A DNA stretch of 64,000 nucleotides. Origin: Sphingomonas prati. GTDB lineage: Bacteria > Pseudomonadota > Alphaproteobacteria > Sphingomonadales > Sphingomonadaceae. A program made the position numbers and the translations under genes. The notes beneath the pieces are model-generated. The model did not search any database and had not been told where the DNA came from. It was given only the letters and a program-made list of their open reading frames with translations. Numbering within the stretch: position 1 is the first letter of the stretch; the number at the start of each line of letters is the position of its first letter. The DNA is taken from positions 1,302,001 to 1,366,000 of the forward strand of contig NZ_BMJP01000001.1 in assembly GCF_014643515.1 (NCBI RefSeq), given 5' to 3'. This document shows positions 46,875 through 55,017 of the stretch, piece by piece.

Positions 46875-46900
46875 GCTGCCGACTCCCAATATGGTTGCGC

Positions 46901-48055
46901 TTATTTCTTGCCCAGATCGAACGCCGCGGTCTTCCCGTCGAGGATGTTCTTCGCCACCAGCCCGGCGTGCGTCATCACCTCCGCCACTGCGACATGGCCC
47001 GCCGCCCAATGCTCGTCCATCGTCCGCGCGGAAAACTCATAGTCGCGCGACCCGCCCTCCCACGCATTCGCGCGGTAGATCAGCTGGACGACATTGGCCG
47101 CATAGTCCCGCGCCGCATCGCGCAGCGCGGCAACATCCGGATCGTCCACCAGCTCCGCGGGCAGCTTCACCAGCACCGCGCGGATCAGCTCGCGCTCGCG
47201 GCGCAGGCGGATCATCATGTCCGACACCTGCCGCGTCCGGCTGCTGAACTGGATCTCCTTCGCGCGCGCCGCCACGTCCATGATCGTGCGCGGATGCTCG
47301 TTCGACGCGGGGAACAGGTCGACCTGGAACACCAGCATGTCGGCCGACTGCGTATCCAGCACATGGCTCAGCGGCGTGTTCGACACCAGCCCGCCGTCCC
47401 AGTAACAACGTCCGTCGATCTCGACCGGCGGCAGGCCCGGCGGCAGCGCGCCCGATGCCATGATATGGCGCGCATCGAGCCGCTCGGTGGCGCTGTCGAA
47501 ATAGCGGAAATTGCCGCTGTCGACATCGACCGCGCCCACCGAAACCCGCACCGGCCCGTCGTTCAGCAGGTCCCAGTCGATGAGGTTGTTCAGCGTCTCG
47601 GCCAGCGGTGCGGTGTCATAGAAGCTCAGTGCGTCGGGCGTGCCCGGCATCGCCAGCATCGGCGGCACCATCCGCGGACGAAAGAAGCCCGGCACGCCGA
47701 ACGTCGCGACCATGCCCGCCGACCATTCGTGCAGCCATTCGCGCGCATCGGTCGTCTGCCAGATCGGGAAGCTCGGCAGCATCCCCGACAGCATCGTCCA
47801 GAACTGCCGCAGCCGCTCGACGCGCTTCTCCGGCGGATTGCCCGCGATGATCGCCGCGTTCACCGCACCAATCGAGATCCCCGCGACATGGTCGACCGAG
47901 ATCCCCGCCTCGTCGAGCGCCTCGTACACGCCCGCCTGATACGACCCGAGCGCACCACCACCCTGCAGGACGAGCGCGACCTCGTCCGGCAACGGCAGCG
48001 CGGCGTCCTTCCGCCGTGCCGCGCGGGGTCGCAAGCCCGGATCGCGATCCGCCAT
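46901..48055 (-). CDS. Patatin-like phospholipase
   Basis: 384 residues. The patatin core is complete: the oxyanion hole GGGALGSYQAGVYEAL, the serine in HVAGISIGAVNAAII and the catalytic aspartate in WDGGLVSNTP. A C-terminal extension of about 90 residues (DMMIRLRRERELIRAVLV) is typical of DUF3734-bearing members. The start lies two bases beyond the pepN-like stop, so the pair is co-transcribed. Co-location with 3-hydroxybutyrate dehydrogenase fits lipid or PHB metabolism, which is inference. Confidence 0.88.
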   Translation of the reverse strand: MADRDPGLRPRAARRKDAALPLPDEVALVLQGGGALGSYQAGVYEALDEAGISVDHVAGISIGAVNAAIIAGNPPEKRVERLRQFWTMLSGMLPSFPIWQTTDAREWLHEWSAGMVATFGVPGFFRPRMVPPMLAMPGTPDALSFYDTAPLAETLNNLIDWDLLNDGPVRVSVGAVDVDSGNFRYFDSATERLDARHIMASGALPPGLPPVEIDGRCYWDGGLVSNTPLSHVLDTQSADMLVFQVDLFPASNEHPRTIMDVAARAKEIQFSSRTRQVSDMMIRLRRERELIRAVLVKLPAELVDDPDVAALRDAARDYAANVVQLIYRANAWEGGSRDYEFSARTMDEHWAAGHVAVAEVMTHAGLVAKNILDGKTAAFDLGKK

Positions 48056-48057
48056 GC

Positions 48058-50685
48058 TCAGCGCGCCGGCGCGGACTGCGACCACGCCGCCAGCGGCGCA
48101 CGCTGCGCCGCCTTCAACCCGGCGCGGTACCGGATCTGCGACACGGACGTCACCGCCCCCTGCCGCGATGCCGGCGGCAGATTGGCCTGCGCATAGGCCT
48201 CAACCCGCGTCGCGACCGCCGGGTCGGACGCCTGCCCCGCGAGACCAACGATGTAACGCGGCCGCGAACTCGCCTCGACCAGTGCGTTCACCTGGTCCTT
48301 GTGCGCCGCCGCCCAGTCGAACGTCATCCCCGGATGGGCATAGGCCGCCCCGCGGATCAGGTTCGCGCGGTCCGGCACAGTCGCCTCGTTGGTCAGCGCC
48401 AGGTCCAGCGCGCGCTGCGCCAGCGCCGGATCGGCCACATTGCCGAGCCGCGAATAGAGGCTCCGCCGCACGCCCGCGTCCTTGGACGACGCGGCCAGCT
48501 TGCGCATCGCCTCCCACTGCGCCGGCGTCGCGTTGGACAGGTACACCGTCGTCACCGGCTCGCGCACCGCACCCGGAATATCGTCCAGCCCGCCGGCGAC
48601 CAGCTTGCGTGCGCCCGCCACGACCTCCGGATCGCCCATGCCGCCCAGCACCTGGATCAGCGTCTCGCGCAGGATGCTGTCGGACGGCGTCTCACCCGTG
48701 CGAGCCACGAACCCGACCCGCCGGAACTGCGGCGCGAGCAACCCGCGCGCCCGCGTCCGGAACGCCGCCTGCACGGGATCGCCGTCGAGCAACCCATCGA
48801 GCGAACCGAGCTGCGTCGCCGCCAGGTCCCACACGATGGGCGACGCGTTCTGCGGAATGCGGTCGAGCAGCGTCAGATACCGGCTCAGCGGCGCATAACC
48901 GCCATTGGCCAGCGCGACGCTGTCACCCATCAGCCCCAGCTGATCGGTCAGCGCCAGCTGCCCGAACCCGCGCGACAACGTCTCGAAATGCTTCGGCGCG
49001 GTCAGCGTGCGGTAATAGCCCTGCTGGCGCGGATTGATGACCAGCGGACCGCAACCCGCCGCCGTCGCGCTCTGCCGCGCAGGCCCGCTCACCGTCGTCG
49101 TGGTCGACGCGCCGCCCGTCGTCATCTCGACCGGCACGATCCAGCGCTGCGCCGTCTTCGATGCGGCATCCAGCCCGAACCGCCCCTGCGACAGGCCGAT
49201 CCGCGTCTTCCCGCCGCTGCACACCGGCTCCGTACCCGTGATCAGCGGCACGCCGCCCTGCAACGTGAAACTGTCCATGAACGGCTTTACGGGCCGCCCG
49301 GCCGACGCCGAAATCGACTGCCACAGATCGTCCGTCACCGTGTTGCCGTACTGGTGCTTGGCCATGTACGCGCGCACGCCGTTGCGGAACGGGTCCGGCC
49401 CCACGGCACCCTCCAGCATGCGGATCACCGCCTGACCCTTCTGGTACGTGATCGTGTCGAACGCCTGCGAAACCTCGTCCACCGTCCCGATCTTCTGCAC
49501 GATCGGGTGCGTCGATGCGCGCGCGTCGACGCCGAACGCCGCCTGCCGCGCGCCCGCCACGTCCTGCGCCGGCACGTTCCAGTCGGGGTTCAGGTCGCCC
49601 GTCACCTTCGCCGCCATCCACGATGCGAAACCCTCGTTCAGCCACAGGTCGTCCCACCAGCCCATCGTGACGAGGTCGCCGAACCACTGGTGCGCCATCT
49701 CATGCGCCACGACGTTGAAGATGTCCTGGCGCTGCGTCTCGGTCGACAGCTTCGGGTCGAGCAGCACCGCCCGGTCGAAATACAGGATCGCCCCCCAATT
49801 CTCCATTGCAGAGAAGAACTGGCTCGACCCCGGCGCCGCGATCATGTCCATCTTCGGCAGCGGATACGGCACGCCGAAATAGTCGTTATAATAAGGCAGG
49901 ATGCGCGCCGCGGCATCGAGCGCATAGTCCGCCTGCGCCAGCGCGCCCTTGCGCGTGATCACGCCGATTTCAGTGTTGCCCACCATCCGCGCCTTCCGCT
50001 CGATCTCCCCCTGCCCCAGGAACAGCAGGTAGCTCGACATCTTCGGGCTCTTGGCGAACGTCACCACCGTCTTGCCGTCGGCGCGCTTGGCCTGGCTCGC
50101 GATCGGCATGTTGGAAAAGCTCGACTGACCCTTCGGCGTCACCGCGGTCAGGCTGAACGTCGCCTTCGCGCCCGGCTCGTCCCACATCGGTGCGAAGCGC
50201 CGCGCGTCGGCCGGCTCGAACTGCGTCACGACCATCCGCTTGGGCGTGTTGCCATCCTGGTAATCGACCGCGAACATCCCCGCCGCGCTCTCGTTGATCT
50301 TGCCGGAGAAACTCATCGCCAGCCGGTGCGTGCCGGCCGCGACGGGCTTCGCGAAATCGAGCGTCAGCGTCTGCGCCGCGGCGTCCAGCGTCAGCTTCGA
50401 CGGCGTCGTGCTGTCGTCCAGCTTGGCATAGCCTACCGCCAGCTCCGCGGCGTTCAGCACGATCCGCGTCGTCGGCCGCGTCACCGCGATCGTCACCGTC
50501 TCGCTGCCGGTGAAGTTCAGCTTCTGCGCATCGGGTTCGACCGAGATTTCGTAGTGCAGCGGCGTCACCCCCGGCGGCAACCGCCCCGGCTGCTGCACAC
50601 CCACCGCCGGCAGCGGCGCGGGCGCGGCCCCGACCAGCGTGACGGAGGCGAGAAGCAGGGCGGACAGCCGGGCGTAGGATTTCAT
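48058..50685 (-). CDS. M1-family metallopeptidase (PepN-like, exported)
   Basis: An 875-residue aminopeptidase with a signal peptide (ARLSALLLASVTLVGA). It has the exopeptidase motif FFSAMENWGAI and the zinc motif HEMAHQWFGDLVTM near residue 328, with the third ligand glutamate in LWLNEGFASW. A C-terminal ERAP1-like helical domain extends to the end. It is secreted, unlike E. coli PepN, so it likely feeds on periplasmic peptides. It begins the operon with the patatin and dehydrogenase genes. Confidence 0.93.
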   Translation of the reverse strand: MKSYARLSALLLASVTLVGAAPAPLPAVGVQQPGRLPPGVTPLHYEISVEPDAQKLNFTGSETVTIAVTRPTTRIVLNAAELAVGYAKLDDSTTPSKLTLDAAAQTLTLDFAKPVAAGTHRLAMSFSGKINESAAGMFAVDYQDGNTPKRMVVTQFEPADARRFAPMWDEPGAKATFSLTAVTPKGQSSFSNMPIASQAKRADGKTVVTFAKSPKMSSYLLFLGQGEIERKARMVGNTEIGVITRKGALAQADYALDAAARILPYYNDYFGVPYPLPKMDMIAAPGSSQFFSAMENWGAILYFDRAVLLDPKLSTETQRQDIFNVVAHEMAHQWFGDLVTMGWWDDLWLNEGFASWMAAKVTGDLNPDWNVPAQDVAGARQAAFGVDARASTHPIVQKIGTVDEVSQAFDTITYQKGQAVIRMLEGAVGPDPFRNGVRAYMAKHQYGNTVTDDLWQSISASAGRPVKPFMDSFTLQGGVPLITGTEPVCSGGKTRIGLSQGRFGLDAASKTAQRWIVPVEMTTGGASTTTTVSGPARQSATAAGCGPLVINPRQQGYYRTLTAPKHFETLSRGFGQLALTDQLGLMGDSVALANGGYAPLSRYLTLLDRIPQNASPIVWDLAATQLGSLDGLLDGDPVQAAFRTRARGLLAPQFRRVGFVARTGETPSDSILRETLIQVLGGMGDPEVVAGARKLVAGGLDDIPGAVREPVTTVYLSNATPAQWEAMRKLAASSKDAGVRRSLYSRLGNVADPALAQRALDLALTNEATVPDRANLIRGAAYAHPGMTFDWAAAHKDQVNALVEASSRPRYIVGLAGQASDPAVATRVEAYAQANLPPASRQGAVTSVSQIRYRAGLKAAQRAPLAAWSQSAPAR

Positions 50686-50865
50686 CGGATGGTCATTCCC
50701 ATATGGCAGGACGGCAATCGTGGGACGATTACCGTGGATAGTCTTGCCTAATCCGGGTTACCCGCCGCGACAAGCGGTGCTGCGACCGCGTCGGCGTTGC
50801 ATGCGACGGGCATGCAACCGCATAGGCGGCCCGGACATTGTGACGGCAGCGAAAGGGGTTTCATC

Positions 50866-51774
50866 ATGCGGCTCGACGATTATCGGACCAGCGACAATGT
50901 CGAGGACCAGGGGTCCGGCGGGGGTGGCGGCGGCTTCGGCGGCGGCGGCGGCGGCGGCGGTGGGGGCGGGGGCATCTTCGGCCTGCTGTTCGGCATCGTG
51001 GCCAGCCGGTTCGGCATCGGCGGCATCGTCGTGCTGGCGCTCGGCGCCATGCTGTTCGGCATGAACCCATTGTCGATGCTGACCGGCGGCGGCACCACGA
51101 CGTCCAGCGGCCCGCGCGAGGGTGCGACCACGAACGCCGCCGAGGCCTGCTCCGCCGACGCCGCGCAGAAATTCTCGTGCCAGGTTCTCGCCAGCACCGA
51201 AGATACCTGGACCAAGCTGTTCGCCGAACGCAACCAGCAATACACGCCCGCCGGCCTGAGCTTCTACGACGGCTCCGGCAACTCCGGCTGCGGTCAGGCG
51301 CAATCCGCGATGGGCCCGTTCTATTGCCCGACCGACAAGAAGATCTACCTCGACACCACCTTCTACACGGAACTCCAGCAGAAGTTCGGTGCGCCCGGTG
51401 ATTTCGCACAGGCCTATGTCATCGCGCACGAGGTTGGCCATCACATCCAGGATCTCGAAGGCACGCTGGCACAGGCACAGAAGGCTCAGCAGGCCACGTC
51501 CGAGACCGGCGGCAACGCCGTGCAGGTCAAGGTGGAGCTGCAGGCCGACTGCTATGCCGGCGTCTGGGCTGCGCGTAACCCGAACCTGATGTCGCCCGGC
51601 GACGTGCAGGAAGGGCTCACGGCCGCCGCCGCGATCGGCGACGACAAACTCCAGGGTAACCGCGCCCGCCCCGACAGCTTCACCCACGGCAGTTCGGCAC
51701 AGCGCCAGAAGTGGTTGCAACGCGGTCTCGAAACCGGCGACCCCGCCCAGTGCGACACTTTCGCCGAAGCGTAA
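50866..51774 (+). CDS. Neutral zinc metallopeptidase, YpfJ/KPN_02809 family
   Basis: 302 residues. An N-terminal MRLDDYRTSDNVEDQ and a polyglycine run of about a dozen residues precede one membrane helix (IVVLALGAMLFGM). A predicted zinc peptidase domain carries IAHEVGHHIQDLEG and the later acid in ELQADCYAGVWA. Four cysteines (C-x near SADAAQKFSCQV and NSGCGQ/FYCP) are conserved in the family. It is membrane-anchored with the domain outside or inside; topology is uncertain. The start 50866 has AGGGG upstream. It diverges from the pepN-like gene. Confidence 0.9.
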   Translation: MRLDDYRTSDNVEDQGSGGGGGGFGGGGGGGGGGGGIFGLLFGIVASRFGIGGIVVLALGAMLFGMNPLSMLTGGGTTTSSGPREGATTNAAEACSADAAQKFSCQVLASTEDTWTKLFAERNQQYTPAGLSFYDGSGNSGCGQAQSAMGPFYCPTDKKIYLDTTFYTELQQKFGAPGDFAQAYVIAHEVGHHIQDLEGTLAQAQKAQQATSETGGNAVQVKVELQADCYAGVWAARNPNLMSPGDVQEGLTAAAAIGDDKLQGNRARPDSFTHGSSAQRQKWLQRGLETGDPAQCDTFAEA

Positions 51775-51781
51775 AACGAAG

Positions 51782-51814
51782 CGGGGGAGGATGACACACC
51801 GTCACCCTCCCCCG
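51782..51814. terminator. Bidirectional terminator between convergent genes
   Basis: CGGGGGAGG and CCTCCCCCG form a 9-bp stem extended by a partly paired ATGAC/GTCAC segment, 8 bases after the YpfJ-type stop and 42 bases after the stop of the oxidoreductase on the other strand. Confidence 0.75.
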
Positions 51815-51856
51815 TCATCCGGACTTGAGCCAGGACCCCGCTCATTAAGCGCCAGA

Positions 51857-52846
51857 TTACAGCCGAACGAGCATCTTCCCGCTGTTCCCACCGCTGAACA
51901 GCGCCATGAACGCCTCCGGCGTCGACTTCAGCCCGTCGTGCACAGTCTCTTCGCTGCGGATCTTCCCCGCCTTCACCAGCGCGCCCATTTCGCGCTGGAA
52001 TTCGTCGGCCTGGGCCTGGAAATCGGTCACGATGAACCCGCGCAGCCGGATCCGCGCCGCCACGATCCGCATCAGGTAGCGCAGCTCCACCGGGTCGGTC
52101 GCATTGTAGCCCTCGATCATCCCGCACATCGCGAACCGCGCCCCGTCGCGCGCCGTCGCCAGCGCCGCATCCAGGTGCCCGCCACCGACATTGTCGAAAT
52201 ACACGTCGATCCCCTGCGGTGCGGCGGCCATCAGCTTCTTCACCAACGACCCGTCCGACTTGTAGTCGATCGCCGCGTCCGCCCCGAGCGACTCGACCAG
52301 CGCGACCTTCGCCGCACCCCCCGCCGATCCGACGACCGTCATGCCCTTCGCCTTGGCGATCTGTACCACTGCGGAGCCGACCGCCCCGGCCGCAGCCGAC
52401 ACGAACACCGTCTCGCCCGCCTTGGCCTCGGCCACCGCCAGCAGACCGAACCACGCGGTCATCCCCGGCATGCCGAGATGCCCCAGATAACGCTGCACCG
52501 GAATGTCGCTCGCCGGGATCTTCTGCACGCCCGCCACCGGCAGCACCGCCTCGTCGCGCCAGCCCGCCATGTGGACGACATGGTCGCCCACCGCGAAGCC
52601 GTCCGCGCGGCTTTCCACCACCTCGCCCACGGCGCCGCCCTGCAACGGCTCGCCGATCGCGAACGGCGGGACATAGCTTTTCGTGTCGTTCATCCGCCCG
52701 CGCATGTACGGGTCGACCGACAGCCAGCTGTTGCGAACACGGATCATGCCGTCCTCGATCGGCGGCAACGCGACGTCGGTCAGCGCGAAATTGTCGGCGG
52801 CAGGCATGCCGTTCGGGCGCGACGTCAGGGTCCAGGCGCGGGCCAT
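51857..52846 (-). CDS. NADP-dependent oxidoreductase (MDR superfamily)
   Basis: A 329-residue zinc-independent MDR enzyme of the CurA/leukotriene-B4 12-hydroxydehydrogenase type, which reduces activated double bonds with NADPH. It begins ARAWTLTSRPNGMP, has VDPYMRGRMNDTKSY, the cofactor loop VFVSAAAGAVGSAVVQIAK and the late GMIEGYNA. GAGGAG is upstream of the start. Substrate unknown. Confidence 0.9.
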   Translation of the reverse strand: MARAWTLTSRPNGMPAADNFALTDVALPPIEDGMIRVRNSWLSVDPYMRGRMNDTKSYVPPFAIGEPLQGGAVGEVVESRADGFAVGDHVVHMAGWRDEAVLPVAGVQKIPASDIPVQRYLGHLGMPGMTAWFGLLAVAEAKAGETVFVSAAAGAVGSAVVQIAKAKGMTVVGSAGGAAKVALVESLGADAAIDYKSDGSLVKKLMAAAPQGIDVYFDNVGGGHLDAALATARDGARFAMCGMIEGYNATDPVELRYLMRIVAARIRLRGFIVTDFQAQADEFQREMGALVKAGKIRSEETVHDGLKSTPEAFMALFSGGNSGKMLVRL

Positions 52847-53069
52847 ATCGGTATCTCCTCAGATGTGATGCCGCGGGCCTACGCCCCCCTTCCGCGAACG
52901 TAAAGCAATCTGGATCATGCGGCGTGCGCCCGGTCCCGCGCCGGCACGGGCTCACCGCAACATGCCCACCACCACCGCATCTCGGTGACGTCTCGCGATC
53001 GTCCTCAAAAATATGATCCGGCCCGTTGCCAGCGCCCGACGGCTTCGCTAGAGGCGGCCTGTCGGGTCT

Positions 53070-53145
53070 GGGGCTGTAGCTCAGATGGGAGAGCGCTGCA
53101 ATCGCACTGCAGAGGCCAGCGGTTCGATTCCGCTCAGCTCCACCA
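53070..53145 (+). tRNA. tRNA-Ala (anticodon CGC)
   Basis: A complete 76-base cloverleaf with encoded CCA. The acceptor stem GGGGCTG/CAGCTCC contains the G3-T70 wobble that identifies alanine tRNAs. D-arm GCTC...GAGC, anticodon stem CTGCA/TGCAG with loop ATCGCAC (anticodon CGC, codon GCG), and T-arm AGCGG TTCGATT CCGCT all pair. It is a stand-alone gene. Confidence 0.97.
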
Positions 53146-53155
53146 GCCCCGCACG

Positions 53156-54448
53156 CTAGGCCGTCAGCGCGCGCTCGCGACGCCCCGCAAGAACCGCCCC
53201 GCCTATCACCGCCAGCAGCAAGCCGGTCCAGAAGATCGCCGTGAACGGCGCCGCGTCCCCGGCAACCAACCGCACCCCAAGCGTCCCGATCAGCGCAACC
53301 GGCGCACCCCACACCACCCCATGCCACGCACCGCGCAGCCAGGGCTCACGCAACCCGCGCCGCCGCCGCTTGCCCAGCCAGATATAGACGCCCGTCGCAC
53401 TGACGATCGTCAGCGCCAGCCCGAACATGACATAGCAGATCTTCACCGGCAGCCCGCCATAGTTGCCGAAATGCAAATTGTAGTTCGACGCCGCCGCCTG
53501 CTGCCCGATCGCCCCGTCCGCCAGCCTGGCAGTTCCAGTAAAAAGCCCCGCCGCGTCGAAGTCGTAATATTCCCCGAAGATCAGCCGGCGCGCATGCCGC
53601 CCGACGATTTGGACATGCTGCCCCGCCGTCCCCGGATCGTGCAGCGTCACGTAAGTAACCGCGATGTCCGGATAGACGCGCTCCATTTGGACGAGCGCGG
53701 CAGCGACATCCGCAACCGGTGCCCTCGCCGCGTTGGGCTTCGCTTCCTTGCCGAAGATCGGCGCATAGACCGCCGCGATATCGCCGCCATAAGCGACCCG
53801 CGCCAGCACCGCGGTCCCGACCCCGGCCAGCCCGATCACCGCGCCGGTAATCGCGATCGCCAGCCCGAACGGCAGCGTCCAGACGCTCAGCCGGTTGTGC
53901 CAGTCCGCCATGCCCACGCCGCCGCCGTGCCGCGCACGCAGCCGAAACGCGTCGCGAAAGATCCGCGGATGCGCGATCAGCCCGGTCACCGACAGCGCCA
54001 CCATCAGCATCCCCAGCGCCCCGACGATCGTCATGCCGACCACCCCCGGCACGTTCAGCGTATAATGCAGCGCGTACAGAAACTCGGACCAGTGGTTCAG
54101 CTCGGGCGCCGCGATCCGCCCCTGCGCGTCCAGATGCACCGCCTGATGATCAGTCGTGATCGTCGCCCGCGGCAGTTCGGGCACCGGCATGTGGACATAG
54201 AGATGCGCGCTGGCCGGCTTGCCCTGTTCCTTGGCCAGCACCGCCGCCACGCCGCGCTGCACCGCCTGCGGATCGATCCGCGCCATCTCCGGCGCGTCGC
54301 GTTGTTCGATGCGCTGCCATTCCTGGTAGAACACCAGCACCGTCCCGCTGAGGCACACGAGATACAGCAACGCCCCAGCCAGCAACCCCATCGCGGCATG
54401 CGCGGACAGGGCGGATCGGACGGTCGAGGCCCCCGGTGCGATCGTCAC
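53156..54448 (-). CDS. PepSY-associated membrane protein (iron-uptake type)
   Basis: 430 residues with about four membrane segments and PepSY-type periplasmic regions. The first helix is HAAMGLLAGALLYLVCLSGTVLVFYQEW. HYTLNVPGVVGMTIVG, ADWHNRLSVWTLPFGLAIAITG and YNLHFGNYGGLPVKICYVMFG contain the conserved histidines seen in these proteins. Members beside siderophore receptors (FoxB/PiuB-like) are thought to reduce iron in the periplasm. It starts with GTG overlapping the stop of the preceding membrane protein gene (GTGA). Confidence 0.87.
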   Translation of the reverse strand: MTIAPGASTVRSALSAHAAMGLLAGALLYLVCLSGTVLVFYQEWQRIEQRDAPEMARIDPQAVQRGVAAVLAKEQGKPASAHLYVHMPVPELPRATITTDHQAVHLDAQGRIAAPELNHWSEFLYALHYTLNVPGVVGMTIVGALGMLMVALSVTGLIAHPRIFRDAFRLRARHGGGVGMADWHNRLSVWTLPFGLAIAITGAVIGLAGVGTAVLARVAYGGDIAAVYAPIFGKEAKPNAARAPVADVAAALVQMERVYPDIAVTYVTLHDPGTAGQHVQIVGRHARRLIFGEYYDFDAAGLFTGTARLADGAIGQQAAASNYNLHFGNYGGLPVKICYVMFGLALTIVSATGVYIWLGKRRRRGLREPWLRGAWHGVVWGAPVALIGTLGVRLVAGDAAPFTAIFWTGLLLAVIGGAVLAGRRERALTA

Positions 54449-55017
54449 GCGACGGCCCCCATCAGCATCGGCAACCCGGTCGCACCGCTGACGAGCAACG
54501 TTGCGACCTGACTACGCCGGCGCACCTGCATCAACAGGATGGTGATCAGCACCGCCCAGCCGACCGGTACCGCATACAGCGCCGCGACATTGGCATTCGC
54601 CTCCCCCCAACCGACCGCCAGCCCGAGCCAGCGCAGCCCAAGCGCCAGCAGGATCGCCGCAGCGAACCCGCCCGGCATGACCATCACGAACGTCGTCACC
54701 CGCCGCCCGATCGCCCGCGGCTCCCGCGCCTGCACCGCGACCCGCCGCCCCGCCGCCACCGCTCGACCCCGCGGACACCGGATCGCCGCGACAGTCAGCG
54801 CAACGAACGCTGCCCCCATCGTCACCAGCGCCGCAACCGAAACGCCCCAAGCGCCCGCCGCCGCCCAACCGGACAGGACCGAAGCGACGATAAGGCCCCA
54901 ACCGAGCGAATTCCACCCGCTCGCCCGACGCTCCAGTGACCGCGCCCCGCGCAGCACGCCGACCGCGCCCGCCCCCAGCGCGCATGCCACCCACAGACCA
55001 AGCGACGCATCGTCCAT
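54445..55017 (-). CDS. Membrane protein, possible DUF3325-DUF3649 fusion
   Basis: 190 residues. The N-terminal half (MDDASLGLWVACALGAGAVG, then a second and third hydrophobic stretch) looks like a DUF3325-type small membrane protein, and the C-terminal half (FVMVMPGGFAAAILLALGLR, then YAVPVGWAVLITILLMQV) like DUF3649. In other proteobacteria these are usually two separate genes between a TonB-dependent siderophore receptor and a PepSY gene. Both its ends overlap the neighbours (TGATG with the receptor, GTGA with the PepSY gene), giving a tightly coupled three-gene operon. The domain naming is from pattern and context only. Confidence 0.65.
   Translation of the reverse strand: MDDASLGLWVACALGAGAVGVLRGARSLERRASGWNSLGWGLIVASVLSGWAAAGAWGVSVAALVTMGAAFVALTVAAIRCPRGRAVAAGRRVAVQAREPRAIGRRVTTFVMVMPGGFAAAILLALGLRWLGLAVGWGEANANVAALYAVPVGWAVLITILLMQVRRRSQVATLLVSGATGLPMLMGAVA

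Noticed and set aside
48016-50751. A 911-residue Arg-rich open frame on the plus strand across the M1 peptidase
   Set aside because: Shadow frame opposite a well-supported gene; no domain, signal or ribosome site.
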